Shown one piece after another: positions 34,804-46,126 of a stretch of DNA of 64,000 nt; the first letter of the stretch is position 1; each line of letters opens with the position of its first letter. Both the position numbers and the translations under genes were made by a program. Below the pieces are notes generated by a model that was given only the letters and a program-made list of their open reading frames with translations, was not told the DNA's origin and did not search any database. The stretch is taken from positions 744,001-808,000 of the forward strand of contig JAHLEZ010000015.1 of assembly GCA_020726505.1 (NCBI GenBank), in the 5' to 3' direction. Source of the DNA: Leptodontidium sp. MPI-SDFR-AT-0119 (Eukaryota > Ascomycota > Leotiomycetes > Helotiales > Leptodontidiaceae).

Positions 34804-37800
34804 ACGGCATTTGTTTACTACAGAACTCTTTCTTTTGTTATTGAATATGGGTTCGCTCACTGACCTCACCTTGATATTGATGTGTTCGTTTAGTAATAAT
34901 CGATTTTTCGTTTGAGACCCGAGACCCTTTTTGCTCTACTTGACTTGACTTGATATAAAGTTGTTTTTTTTTTCCTTTCTTGCTATCCAGGTGACCACGC
35001 TGAATTCCTAACATGAACAAGGAAACAAGGAAGAAAAGCCGTTGCGGATTGAATTCCAATTCAAGTTTCCCGTTCAGTAACAGTGTAGTGTAGTACTCCG
35101 ACAGTACAGTAGTAGCTTCACAGCTTTCGCGAAAACTTAAAACAAAACAGCACCGCTTCAGGGCTGAACATATCTCATGACCAAAAGCCGGTAAGATCAA
35201 CAAGATAAGTCACGTAAACAAGTGAGTACATTACCAACCGAAATTCAGACCCGGAGAGTTGCATTTTCCATTCCATCCATCCATCGTCCTTGCCACCAGC
35301 CTACAATAAGTAGCCCAGGATTCCCTACTTACTTACTTTCTGAGAGGCAAGACAGATGATGATCGAAACCCCTATGCTGTCCCCATCATCATCGTCACCT
35401 AGTTAGCACTGCCACCACAAAAATGCAACATCCGAGATACACGCCGATTCTGTTCTATTCTATTCCCAATCAAACCTCCCGATCTGCCAGCGAGTGATCA
35501 AATTCTTTCTTCTTCTTTTTCGCTTGACGTTTCATCGGAGAGTGGTACTCGCTTAAAACGCACACTAACGCACGAACGATGACGATGTTAGTACGGTGGT
35601 ACGGCAGTAGTGATGTGATGTGATGTGCTGCGGTGATGTGATTGTATGTGAGATGGGGGTATGCCTGTCGGGCTTCTACGGAAGTGTCCACGCTAGCACC
35701 TCTGATTACCGAAAATGGAAGTCTCTGCATGCGCTGTATCTTTTTCTCCTCCGTAAGTAGATTGATATTTGATAGATTGATTAATTAATTTGATGTTCCC
35801 ATGCTGTTACAGTGCAGTTCATAGGTAGGCTTGTTGTTAACTTGACTGCCCAAATGCCCAGGGGCATCGAAGACTTCTGGTAATTGTGGATTTTTGTATT
35901 AGGTTCGTCAGGGCTGCCTGGTCGGCGGGAATAAACCTACAAGAGACAGAGACAGTGAGAGAGGGAAGGAAGTATTCATTTACCCCTCCTGATCTCCATC
36001 TGCATCTCCATTAGACCTTGGCTAGCTAGCTAGGTATTGATGCGAGGAACAATGTCTCAAAGGTGGAATTAAAGATGGACTTGCACTAAGAAGCCGGTGT
36101 TTAGTTTCGTCTATTCTCAAGATTCTACCTGATCTGGCATCTTGCACGAAGTGTCGGATGAGAAGTCTCGAGTTGGGATGCGAATTATGGATCATGGATT
36201 GCGGATCACAAGTTCTGAGAAACAGCTAGTAGGGAAGAGGTAGAGCTTGCGGGGGGCTGAACAGAGAGAAAAGAGAAGAAAACAACGTTATTCTGTGGAC
36301 AGTGGATGTTTGACTTCTGCTCTGAATCATGGCCACTGAGTAGTGGAGTCCTCATGAAGGATGACAAGAAGAAGAACCGATGGAAGAGGGGCGAATTTCG
36401 CGCATTGCGTATAGATGGGTATTGGCCTGCCCTGTCTTGTCTTGGTTTGTCGGCCTCGTCCGTCTTTCTGGCTGTATTTCAAGGGTTCAGAAAATAAGAT
36501 CGAACATGACGTTTCAGAGTTCAAGACAGAACTGTACATGGGGTGAAGGGAAGGAGGAAGGCTTCCCGGGGTGAGCCACATGACTGAGACAGATTGACAA
36601 TGGCTTGTTCGGTTATTCGAAGGGAGTAGGGAGTACTCAGTACATATCCCACCCCATCCTCCCCAGCCCAATCCCAGTCCCGGACAGAAATCCCTAGAGA
36701 TCCGATCAAGATAGATCGCCAAGCAAGCCAGGAATATGCCCGCCAGATACAGAGACAGAGCCAGGTGAGCACGAGCGGAGCTCGCTAACCCCTCGTGGAG
36801 AGCATGACCGATGTCAATATCAAAAAATCTCGCTAGGGAATTAATTAACAGTAATGCGCCGCCGGACTTGGAGAGCTTGGGCAGCTGAACCGAACCTTGA
36901 ATTGAACACCTGGGGATCCTCTCTCCATCTGAGTTTGATGCTGTAGACGAGGTTGAAGGTTTTCTCCGACCGCGATTCTGATTGGGAAGGAGTTACGGTA
37001 TGAGGGATATTCCATAAAGCATAAATCAACCACAGTTTGGCCAAGAAGGTGAAGATCGGAGAAAGCAACACAATGCAACTCGTTTACCCGTTAAAGTCCG
37101 TATGTAAATTGATCACGTCCACTGTCAGAGAACAGGAGCTTCTTTGGGTCGTCAAATAGCCCTGTAGGTGGAGGAGCTCCTGTTCAAAATGCCGCATTCA
37201 GGGAGTTTTACTTTAAAAGAAGATATTCGACGTCGACGTCATGTCGATTTGGCTGGACCACTGCATCCAGGCCTTCCGAATATCAAAATTGAGTACCTCT
37301 TGAGGTATCAAGAGATTGGCTGACCCGCCGAAGCCCGAAAGCCCGAAAGGGCTGGACCAAGGCCGCCATGCCTGATATCTTGGCCTCTTCGAAATGTCTA
37401 TTGAAGGCACAATTTAAGCAATTTTCTCTGACGGCATCCTGCTTCAATCCTTGCACTTCCCGGATGTCTCAACATCAATGCTTTGAAAGCTAAACGCCGG
37501 GTTTGGAGAGCCACATTCCAAGAAAAGAAGTATTGCTCCGGTACAGCCTCATTCCACTCTCCTAACTGGGGATGAGAAGAGGATCTACGAGCCAGTGGGT
37601 ACAAGTCCGAATAGGCTTGTCTAGATCTCGGAGACATGATCGATATGTAGTCAAGTTCTCTCCGATAAAAGTCTTATGCAATTCAATACCCTACCATATC
37701 CCTTGTCCCCAGTCCCAGTTCTAGTCCCATTTCACCTATAACAAGCCACGTATTAAGACCCAAACCAGGCTTGTCGAAAACGCATCTCCACGATCCGAAC

Positions 37801-38936
37801 TCCCGGACCTTGGACCCTGGACCTGGCATTCGGCTATGCATGGAGGAACACGTCAATCATAAATCCTCGCGTTAAGAGTCTCATTTGAGCAGTCCTCGCT
37901 GTGCCGGAGACTTGACTTCCCCTAGTCTGGCAGATCTGACAGGAAACGGACGTCAAGAGGGTAGACACAGGAAACCCAACCCCGGTATTGTGGATAAGTC
38001 AAATATTTAGTGCGTAAGCAAACAAAATCCCCAGTTTAATTTGTATGAAGAACTCGAAAAGTGGCTTGTTTTAAACATTTTAACCAAGTTGGAACTAAGT
38101 TAAAGCTATAAAAGTATCAAAACTGACCAATTAAACGCCTCGATTCTCTTAGCAATACGATAGCAATGAACCAGGGTTCAGTTTTCAATGTCCATCCTCT
38201 TTACAGGGCCATGGTCAGTAACAAGGGGGGAGCTGCATGCTGCATGCTGCATGTCGTCTGCCATGTCAAACTGTCAAACAAGACAAGCGAGGGCGATGGG
38301 GAGACTAGCTAGCCGATGTACGAAGGGTCGGACGAACACCTGGATTTGGCCTCCTTAGCCCCATCCCATCCCCAAAGCCTGGTCTTTTCTCTTCCCTGCT
38401 TTGGAAAAAAAAATTGTCAAAGAGTCAACGCGTAACATTTCTGGCAGATCCGATCGGTGCTCGCATCTGAGATTGGCCCACTCGCGGAATTGGTTGTGCA
38501 TGCAGCGAGGAGGAACGTGCTCGCCCCTCCTCCCGCGCTTCCCCTTCCGAATGGGAAGGAAACTCATACCAACATCGATGGACCTGACTCGCGAGAAACA
38601 GATGGTACGGTCAGTCTCCACTGTTCATGACGCTGTGCTGGTTTTCTCATGTCTCAAACTCTTATATTGCATGCTGGGATGCACTCGCAAACTGTTCGGC
38701 GATGAGATGGCTTGTTGAAAAATCCGAGAATGAAAACTGTTCGGCGATCACCTTGTGTTAGCAAATCCACTTTCTTCCCATTAGTAATGACCTTGTCTCA
38801 AGGTTGAGAAAAAAGCATAAGCGAGAAAATGTCTCCAGTTGGTACCATACCGGATGAATTCTGCTATTACCAAGAATTGGGGTATCTGCTGAGTCCCAAC
38901 TATCATACATCTCAAACTCTCCTTCGTTTCTTGTTA
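34804..38936. other. 4.1 kb region without a confident gene
   Basis: Minus-strand frames at 37213-37410 and 37398-37637 are open but match nothing I recognise. An 11-bp inverted repeat spans 37130-37185. The sequence otherwise looks like ordinary intergenic DNA with microsatellite fragments near 35260-35345. Confidence 0.5.
37130..37185. repeat. Inverted repeat with 11-bp arms
   Basis: GAACAGGAGCT at 37130-37140 and its complement AGCTCCTGTTC at 37175-37185 are separated by 34 bp. Confidence 0.8.
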
Positions 38937-40960
38937 TCAGCTTGGAGCACCGTCGACGATCTCCCCGTAAGGTACAGCATCGTAGTCTCCGTTGCAAGCT
39001 TCATCGTACTTTGCCAATTCCTCAGCTTTCTCCTGCGTCTTTAAGAACGTCTGAAGTTCACACCATCCATCCAACCGATCCACGCCACATTCCGCAAAGT
39101 TCAGACCTAGAGGTAGGGTGCGCTGGTTGAGGATAAAATGGATATACGTTGTCTTGTCACCCTCTTCATATAGTCTCTTCGCATTCAATGGTGAAGGTGT
39201 TTGGATGATCTCGATATCAAGACGGGCACCGAAAGGCTCAAGATGCGAGACGGTGAGGTTGTGTGGACCAGGGTAATGTGTCGAGGGAAGGAGTGTATTG
39301 AATTGCGTGAATCCAAAGGCGGTTAGGATACTCATGATGTTAGTGTCATGTGAAAAGTCGAGATAGAGACTCTGATTCAGAGGGAAAGTTTCCTCGCTAG
39401 AGTCTAGTGTGGTATTGATCTGAGAACCTGAGTAGCCCAGAGTATGGTTCTTCAGGCGAGCTACAGTTTCTTGCACATACCCAAGACCGACTGCGCGACC
39501 TGTTGGGGACTTGGTGTCGTTAGTTAAGGTGGAAAAGCAATGGGTGAGTGTCAAATACCTGGAAAGAAGAACTTCCAGCGAAATATAGGTCAAGCGAGTA
39601 TTCAAACCCAACCCACTCGTCGTAAGTAAACAAATCACAGAAGACGCTGTATCCGTAGGCCACCTTGGTCCCCATTAGTTGATGTTACGCATGGAAGGGA
39701 ATAACGAACTGTCTCGTAGGGGCACATATTTTGTGCCGCATAAGTATCTTCTATTGTCCATTCAAAGCCTTGAATCAACGGTCGTAGACGCTCTGTCGCA
39801 TCTTTGAGATACACCTTCACCCATTCTGCCGTCGCGTTGATACCGCCTTGATTTCGAAATGTATTAGCATTTCTACAATTGTCATACCCAGCAAGAGAAT
39901 TGTTGAATCCCTGCGCCTCGATGATCACTTCAATGGTCGCATTATTGGTCCATTCTAAACCAAAGAATCCAGCCATAAAATATTCTGCACTCTAGTGCAT
40001 GTCAGTATCAATCTTTCAGCTAGGCGTGCTCGTTCAAATACCTTCAACATCCGATCTTGGGTGGTCGTTCGGACAATGATCTTGCTGTTTGGGTTGTAGA
40101 GCTGGCCATATTGGTAGTAGTGCAAAATGCCACTTTCAAACAGCTCTTGCCGTCCCCTTGGAACCAGAATTTCTCTCCCAAGTTCGTAATTCCAAGTATT
40201 CAAGAATGAAAGCTGTCCTGATGCCTGGAACTTGCCGGTGAGATTAGCTATTTTTTGTCCGAAAACATAGACATTAGCGCCAGAAGTTGGATATCTAGAG
40301 CCGTGGCGAGAAAGCATCTAAAAGCATGTCAAAATCATCTTTAAGCATCAAACATTCGATGACAACACTCACCTGTACTTGAGTGATGTTCGCTCCAGGA
40401 GGCAAAGGATACTCCGATACTCCAAATCCAGAGGGGTTGGGAAAGTACGGAGACAGCTGTCCCATGAGATGAAAGATACTTTGATTCTGCTGCTGACCAA
40501 CGATCGGAATTGCAGTCTCAAGAGGCGTGTTGGGGACGAAAGTAGCCGTTGGATCAAATGAGACAGCATTCGTCTGGGCCAGGAAAGGTGCTCTTCCCGT
40601 TGCTGTAGGACCAGCCCACAGTTCAGGGGTCGTCTGAAAGTACTGCGGTACCTTTGCTGAGGTCTTCTTCAGAGCCTCCTGATCATCTTTCGCGTCATCT
40701 TGAGTTCCTGGCAATGTCGCCGAGTTGGCTGTACCGGCAGTGACGATCAAAAGTAGATTATCGAACAGCATGCCGAATGTGCAGTAGAGGATCAATCCCG
40801 TGATCGTTATCAGTACCGCTTTGCTCCATATGCGAGCGCTCTTGGAGCGCGTAAACAGCTTCGAGGGAACATCTTCTTCTTGGGGGTGACTCATCCGGTC
40901 CTTTGAGAGCAATGTGTTGTCCTCCGCCGAGTCCCTCATGATGCCCTTCGAATCCCACAC
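38937..40960 (-). CDS. Histidine acid phosphatase (phytase-like), with N-terminal membrane anchor
   Basis: This enzyme hydrolyses phosphomonoesters through a phospho-histidine intermediate. Five exons give 607 residues: 40960..40373, 40317..40042, 39991..39710, 39663..39559 and 39509..38937 (sum 1824 nt). The catalytic RHGSRYP motif is at 200-206, at the start of exon 2. The C-terminal catalytic HD pair is H471-D472 in FSHDTN. Continuity at junctions is good (MLK|SAEYFMAGF, YET|VAYGYSVFC, SFQ|SPTGRAVG). Unlike secreted phytases, it begins with about 45 charged residues followed by a single hydrophobic helix (VLITITGLILYCTFGMLF), which predicts a type II membrane protein with an exposed catalytic domain. 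Several N-x-S/T sites support a luminal or extracellular domain. Substrate is not predictable. Confidence 0.9.
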
Positions 40961-41788
40961 GTCCTCCGTTATTTCAATTCTTGTTGAGCAGCACCAACTC
41001 CTACAGCCTAAATGGCAGAAGAACTCATCAAAACGCGTTCTATGCCCGAATGAAATTCTGAGGTCCGAAGAGCTTGAGTATGGAGTCGTGACACGATTGT
41101 GTTGTTGATGAGTGAGATGAGGCGGTTAAGGTTACGCAACAAGGAGTCGCGGTTGAGGTTGACGCCAAGACGCGTGACAGCCGAACTTCGAGGCTGGCCA
41201 AATTCGTCTCTACCCTGGTCTAATATATAATTTTACTTTGAAGATCAAAACTAAGGCTTGCTTAAACCTGGGCTCGGCTCTTCCTTAAATCCAATGAATG
41301 CTCTAAAATAATTTAGAGACTTTAACAGGCTCTTATTCATGGGTATGCCATCGTAGTAAGGAGAGGAAGGGCAGTACCAGTCTTCGCTTCACCGAAAACG
41401 AATTTGGCCCGCCTCGCTTTAAGGCACAGGGCGCCAAGAAAAATACCTTGAGCACCTCCAGCGCCCTGCCTGTCAAATTCTCCACGGTTCATGTACATGT
41501 TTACAACGACTCGGGGAAGTGAGATGGCCGATTCTACAGGGCCGTTGAGTATTAAAATATCAATTTACTTGCCACTGCCCTCTGCAGGACCATATCCGGG
41601 GCTTGAAATAAATGCAAGATTCTGACGTCAAGAGGCTTTTAACGCCGAAAGTCCAAACTACCCCACCATGATGAAGTATTCTATGTCTTTGTCATCTCTG
41701 TGATTTTTTTTTTGGTTCTTGTAAAATATACTTGTTTTCAAAATCTACACTTCTTGATTGTATGTTACAATTACGTCGAAAACCAAAA
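40961..41788. other. Divergent intergenic region
   Basis: This stretch lies between the phosphatase and the ADH pseudogene. No coding sequence is seen. Confidence 0.55.
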
Positions 41789-43071
41789 ATGGCACCCCAA
41801 ATCCCGGACAAGATGCTCGCCGCTCAGGTCGTTCAGGTAAACGCCGATTTCCCTCATGAGAGAAGAGCATCTATTTTATTGTAGTGCTACGGTCAATAGC
41901 TAACCCAAATCGACAGTTCAAAAAGCCTTACAAAATCCATGAAGTGTTAACTGGTGGGAAGGACCTCAACGAACATGTCATACTGGCCAAGATAGCCGTT
42001 GCATCTCTTTGCCATACGGACGGAATGGTGAGCGAGGGGATTATGGGCACGAAACTCCCAGGTGTCGCTTCTCATGAGGGAGCTGGTACAGTCGTCAAGG
42101 TCGGCATAGCTATCAAGGAGTTCGAAGTTAGAGATAGAGTGCTGTGCAGCTTGACCTATCACCGTTGTGGCGAATGTGCAGACTGTCAGGGTCCTGAACA
42201 GAACCGCTAGTACTGTGCGAATATGGGAGGTTATCTGGGCGTCACTATCGATGGGTCGTTTGCGGAATATGCGGTAGTTGATGGCAGGGAATGTTGTATG
42301 CTGCCGGACAATTTGAATTTTCAATCTGCTGCTCCTTTGGCCTGCGCAGGAATCACGGTCTGGGGAGGTCTTGTGAGAGAGCTGAGTTGAAATCTGGAGA
42401 GAGTGTTGCTCTTGTTGGTGGAGGAGGTGGGCTCGGACATCTCGGAGTCCAATTCGCCAAAGCCCTAGGCTTGAAAGTCATAGCAATTGACGCTCGAGAT
42501 GAGGGACTTTCTTTGGCAAAGGAATGTGGTGCTGACTTCGTTATCGATGCTCGTTAAGGCAAGGAAAATATTGTTGAAGAGGTTAAGAAGACTACCGACA
42601 GGAAACTGGCTGATGCAACTCTCAATGTCTCCGATCATGAGTCTGCGGCTGCTACAAGTGCGGCAACCAAGATGCACGGTAAGTTTGACATCGAAGCAGT
42701 CAGTCCAGCTTGTGTGACATTTTCTAGGAGTGCTCGTTCAGATTGCTCAACCCACCAATGTCTCAGTTCCGTTCGAGGAGTTGATCTTCCGCGACACCAG
42801 AATACATGGAAGCCTTACTAGTAAGTTGCAACGTTCTAAACCAATGTCTCACTACTGACAATCATCAGGCTCGAGAGGAGAGTGTCAGGAAATGCCGAAA
42901 GTGGCTTCGAAAAACAAAATCTGTGTCAAGACAAACCCGTTCAACGGAATCAAGGAAATCCCAAAGGTTGTTGAGCTTGCTCACTCTGGGAGGATGCAAG
43001 GAAAGCCAGTCATCATTATTGACAACGAAGCTATTCAAAATGAGAAGAAATCTGGACTCGAAATGGTTTAA
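41789..43071 (+). pseudogene. Zinc-dependent alcohol dehydrogenase pseudogene
   Basis: The reading follows a medium-chain ADH from MAPQIPDKMLAAQVVQ, across an intron at 41837..41916, through CHTD, a GHE-like SHEGAG, the structural-zinc cysteines CGECADC, the Rossmann loop [10 protein letters not shown], and on to EIPKVVELAHSGRMQGKPVI. It is interrupted by an in-frame TAG at 42208-42210, a two-base insertion near 42376-42380 that shifts the frame ([11 protein letters not shown] resumes in the next frame), and a TAA at 42555-42557. The last exons (about 42727 onward) also need introns to connect. The normally glycine HEG-preceding residue is serine. Multiple independent lesions make a functional product unlikely. 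It is distinct from the second ADH at 46.1-47.7 kb, so it is a diverged paralogue and not a recent duplicate. Confidence 0.85.
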
Positions 43072-43457
43072 AGGGTGTGGAGAGGCAGCCGGTTGAAGAA
43101 GGAGCGCTTGGAACCGGAGTCAAAACGCCGGGAAACGTGTAGAAAGGAAGTAATGTCAAAATGAGAGATTGAGAGTATGTTACTCGTGAATTTCAACCAA
43201 AGTTTACATGTCTAAGAATAATGACAACGAAATAAAAGGATCTAGCTCCATATGGCTATCGTGTGATGAGAGTTCTGTCAAAGAAACTCAGTGTCTGGTG
43301 ACAGGATGGGGAATATGAAAACAAGTGAGTGTTGTGGATCGAAAAGAATAAGTGAAGTGAAGGAGAGACAATTTGAACGCAAAGATCAGAATTTCCTCCC
43401 AAGGTGACAATGAAACATCCCGCAACAGCCAATTATACCCTCCTCAGCCGTAGATAC
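43072..43457. other. Convergent intergenic region
   Basis: A short spacer between the ADH pseudogene and the SWIM gene 3' ends; no feature seen. Confidence 0.5.
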
Positions 43458-44852
43458 TTACTTCATGCGCTTCACCTTTCGATCTAGAGAACCAGCTGGT
43501 CTCTTTCCGAAGGTTACACCAGAAGCACCTTTGAGCTGCGTGATAAGCCCCCCCAGCTTATCTCGATATGCCTGCGGAGCCGGGCCCCAACCGATTGTTC
43601 CTAGCAAAGCAAGAATCTCTTCTAACTCTTCAACAAAATGCCGAGCTTCTGGCAAATCTTGTAAGGCTTGGATGACAAAGTTCCCGCCAGCAGGGCTTTT
43701 TCTCGAAGTAGTCCCAATAAGACGTTCATAAAGGTTCCGGTCGATTGAAGGTTCACCATGTGGACGACGCCTCGGCCATGTAGTGTTCTGATAGACATCA
43801 TGGTTCCTGTCTCTAACGACGGTGCTGAGAATAGAAATTAAGGCTTTTGCTGCCTCACTCCTTGACGCTGGGCTGAGTGGCTGCCTCTCGGCAACATTCA
43901 TACTGATCGAGTTGACAATGTCGACAAGTGTCTGGGCGCTCTGTATCAGATCATGCTGACCGGATGTAGGACCCACTTCGCAATATCTATCCAAAAGGTC
44001 GAGTGTTGTTTTTGCTTTGCTGCCCATCTTGTTGAAGTATTCTGTGGCTCGGACATTGCGAGATACAAGAGTCTGAAAGTGGTGGAAAATGCTGTCGTCC
44101 AAGATGAGAATCTTGGCCACAGTTGCCTCCAGATCTCTTTTCACAAGAATTGGTCCCATGGTGATATCGTCTCCCGACTCGAACAAGTCCTGTCGATAGC
44201 TATCCGTGTCGATGTCGGAAAAAGTTGCCATTATATCACGGACAGTCTTCAACCTCTCCTTGATCACACCCCTTGTTTGTCGGCCGGCTTCCGGGGTAGA
44301 ATATGCCTTTTTGAGTTGCCATTGGGTCTCTTCGGTATCCGAATCGGTTCCTTGTCGGAGTTCCCAATGAAGTTCCTCGCACACGTTGTCGAGACCAAGT
44401 TGTGATATATGTTCGTATGGAGTGACATTTGCCTCCTCGTCTTCGACTGCCAGCGATCGTGTACGTGAAAGTTGCTCCAAGAACCAAAGTATATGGGGGC
44501 AATTCCCTTGCTCTTTGCAAGAACATGTAGGCCTTCCCGAATCGGTTGTACTGATTCGAATGCTATATCTTTCCACCTCGGCATATGCAATCTGAAATGC
44601 ATAGCGTGTACCGTGTTGTCGGCAATGATCGAGAGCGAAGACTCTCTCCTCGTCCGGGCCCTCGTCGTCCGGATCAGATCCGTTGGAGTCTTCGTCGGAG
44701 CTTTCTTCAGAGCTAGAAGGCTCGTCTTCTTCTTCGATGGGGACGGCTTTCCCTTTACCCTTCCCACCAGAATGGCCACGTGCATGCCCCCGAGATGATT
44801 GCATTCTTTGTGTGATGGAGAGCTTGCTGAAGCTCGATATGGGTGAAGACAT
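43458..44852 (-). CDS. SWIM-type zinc-finger domain protein
   Basis: A single-exon gene of 464 residues. Residues 21-36 are Gly/Lys/Arg-rich and 38-70 very acidic (Glu/Asp/Ser), suggesting a disordered nuclear-type tail. A SWIM zinc finger follows with the pattern C110-x-C112-x5-C118-x-H120 (CSCKEQGNCPH), preceded by a typical strand-forming YSIRIS segment. SWIM fingers bind DNA or proteins. The rest is mainly helical with no other domain I recognise. It is not the short Sws1-type recombination mediator, which has a different layout. The start is the first ATG of the open frame. Role is unknown. Confidence 0.85.
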   Translation of the reverse strand: MSSPISSFSKLSITQRMQSSRGHARGHSGGKGKGKAVPIEEEDEPSSSEESSDEDSNGSDPDDEGPDEERVFALDHCRQHGTRYAFQIAYAEVERYSIRISTTDSGRPTCSCKEQGNCPHILWFLEQLSRTRSLAVEDEEANVTPYEHISQLGLDNVCEELHWELRQGTDSDTEETQWQLKKAYSTPEAGRQTRGVIKERLKTVRDIMATFSDIDTDSYRQDLFESGDDITMGPILVKRDLEATVAKILILDDSIFHHFQTLVSRNVRATEYFNKMGSKAKTTLDLLDRYCEVGPTSGQHDLIQSAQTLVDIVNSISMNVAERQPLSPASRSEAAKALISILSTVVRDRNHDVYQNTTWPRRRPHGEPSIDRNLYERLIGTTSRKSPAGGNFVIQALQDLPEARHFVEELEEILALLGTIGWGPAPQAYRDKLGGLITQLKGASGVTFGKRPAGSLDRKVKRMK

Positions 44853-46126
44853 GAGGATGCAGACTTGGGATAATGGATTGAGTCTGCTGAATTAGGAACG
44901 CCATAGCGGCACATAACTGCTTTTATAGAAGGAATGTAGAGATAGTTGCGATTTTCTGCCTGTAGAAAGGTAGTCATCGTCAGTTCGAAAAGGTTCCCTA
45001 GGCGCCGTGCTGAGCCGTTCACTGTTGCAAAGAGGTCATCGATCAGGCCGATGGTCTTCCAGAAGGCCGGCTGGAAGAGCAAAGGAAGCTGTTTGTGTGA
45101 TATAGGGTCGTTGGAACATTTTGACAGAGCAATTAGGGGGGTCGAAGAAGGCAGCAATGCACCTCGCCGCAATCAGAAAGTAGATGGAATGTTGGTGTTG
45201 AGGTCTGCGACCAGAACGGCAGCCGAGGGACGAGAGAGCCTTGTGGGAGCTGGCCTGCGATTGGCCTAAGCGCGGGGTCAAGGCTGACAGCTGAGAATCT
45301 CTCCTTTGTTCGCTCTCTTTCCTCTCTTCTCCCGCCCAAGGTCTACTTCTTCGAAACCCCTCACTCTATCAGTTGGTTAACGCACTTCTGCGCGTTAAGC
45401 CCGTCTAAACTAGACGCTCGATTACATCAACTGTCCCTTTGATCTAGGGTAGAATCACTGTCTCAATAATTGGGCTCCCACGCTCCAACCCTGGGTTGGC
45501 TACCTATGTTGGCTCGAAACAGGCATCTCCTTTGCTTCCTTGCCTACCTTCAATCACACTCACGATACACAAAGAGGTTCCAGCTGTTTCCAACATTGGC
45601 CTGTCTCGATGCGCATTGCCGTGGATTAATCCGCACCGTCCCTCCGTCAAGTGACGGCCTAGAGCAGGCATAGGTGGTTCTGATCGAGATGCCAACCGCA
45701 GATGCGGCGTAGTGAAGGCCCCACGAAATGACCAGAGGGAATTCACATTCCTCGCACAGTTGCATGACGCATAGCTGCATGTGCAAGAGTCGTGCCCAAT
45801 GATCAGAAGGAAGAAGGCAAGGTACAATGTCAGTTCAGGCAATCGTTCTGGAGGGACTGTCTGGCTGTATATCGAACTTCTTCAGCTGTCTGAAACACAG
45901 CACTTATTGGTCAGCCCCCCTCCTTTCGTTACGGGGGGTCAGAGAGAGGTGAAAGTCCACACAGCCCTTCGTTTCAAGATGTATGTTTCCAACAAATTTT
46001 GCCACTTCAGCCCTATTGTAATCTTCGTCCATTTTGGCGCCCTTCCCTCTTTGTCACCGATGAGCGTTTTATCATGTATACATATTTCATTGGACTCAAG
46101 TTCTGCTCATATTGAAGCGTTGTAGC
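44853..46126. other. Intergenic region
   Basis: It contains the SWIM gene upstream region and the 3' side of the ADH gene. No coding sequence is supported. Confidence 0.5.

Noticed and set aside
36327..36722. 131-codon minus-strand frame as a possible gene
   Set aside because: No motif, no introns to extend it, and composition typical of intergenic DNA.
44264..45172. 302-codon minus-strand frame overlapping the SWIM gene
   Set aside because: It is a second frame of the same strand as the SWIM gene; the SWIM frame contains the zinc-finger motif and acidic tail, while this one has no motif.
45370..45440. tRNA-like text: AGTTGGTTAACGC followed by GCTCGATTAC
   Set aside because: The sequence resembles a D-loop and T-loop, but the bases flanking the presumed T-loop do not pair and no 7-bp acceptor stem can be formed.
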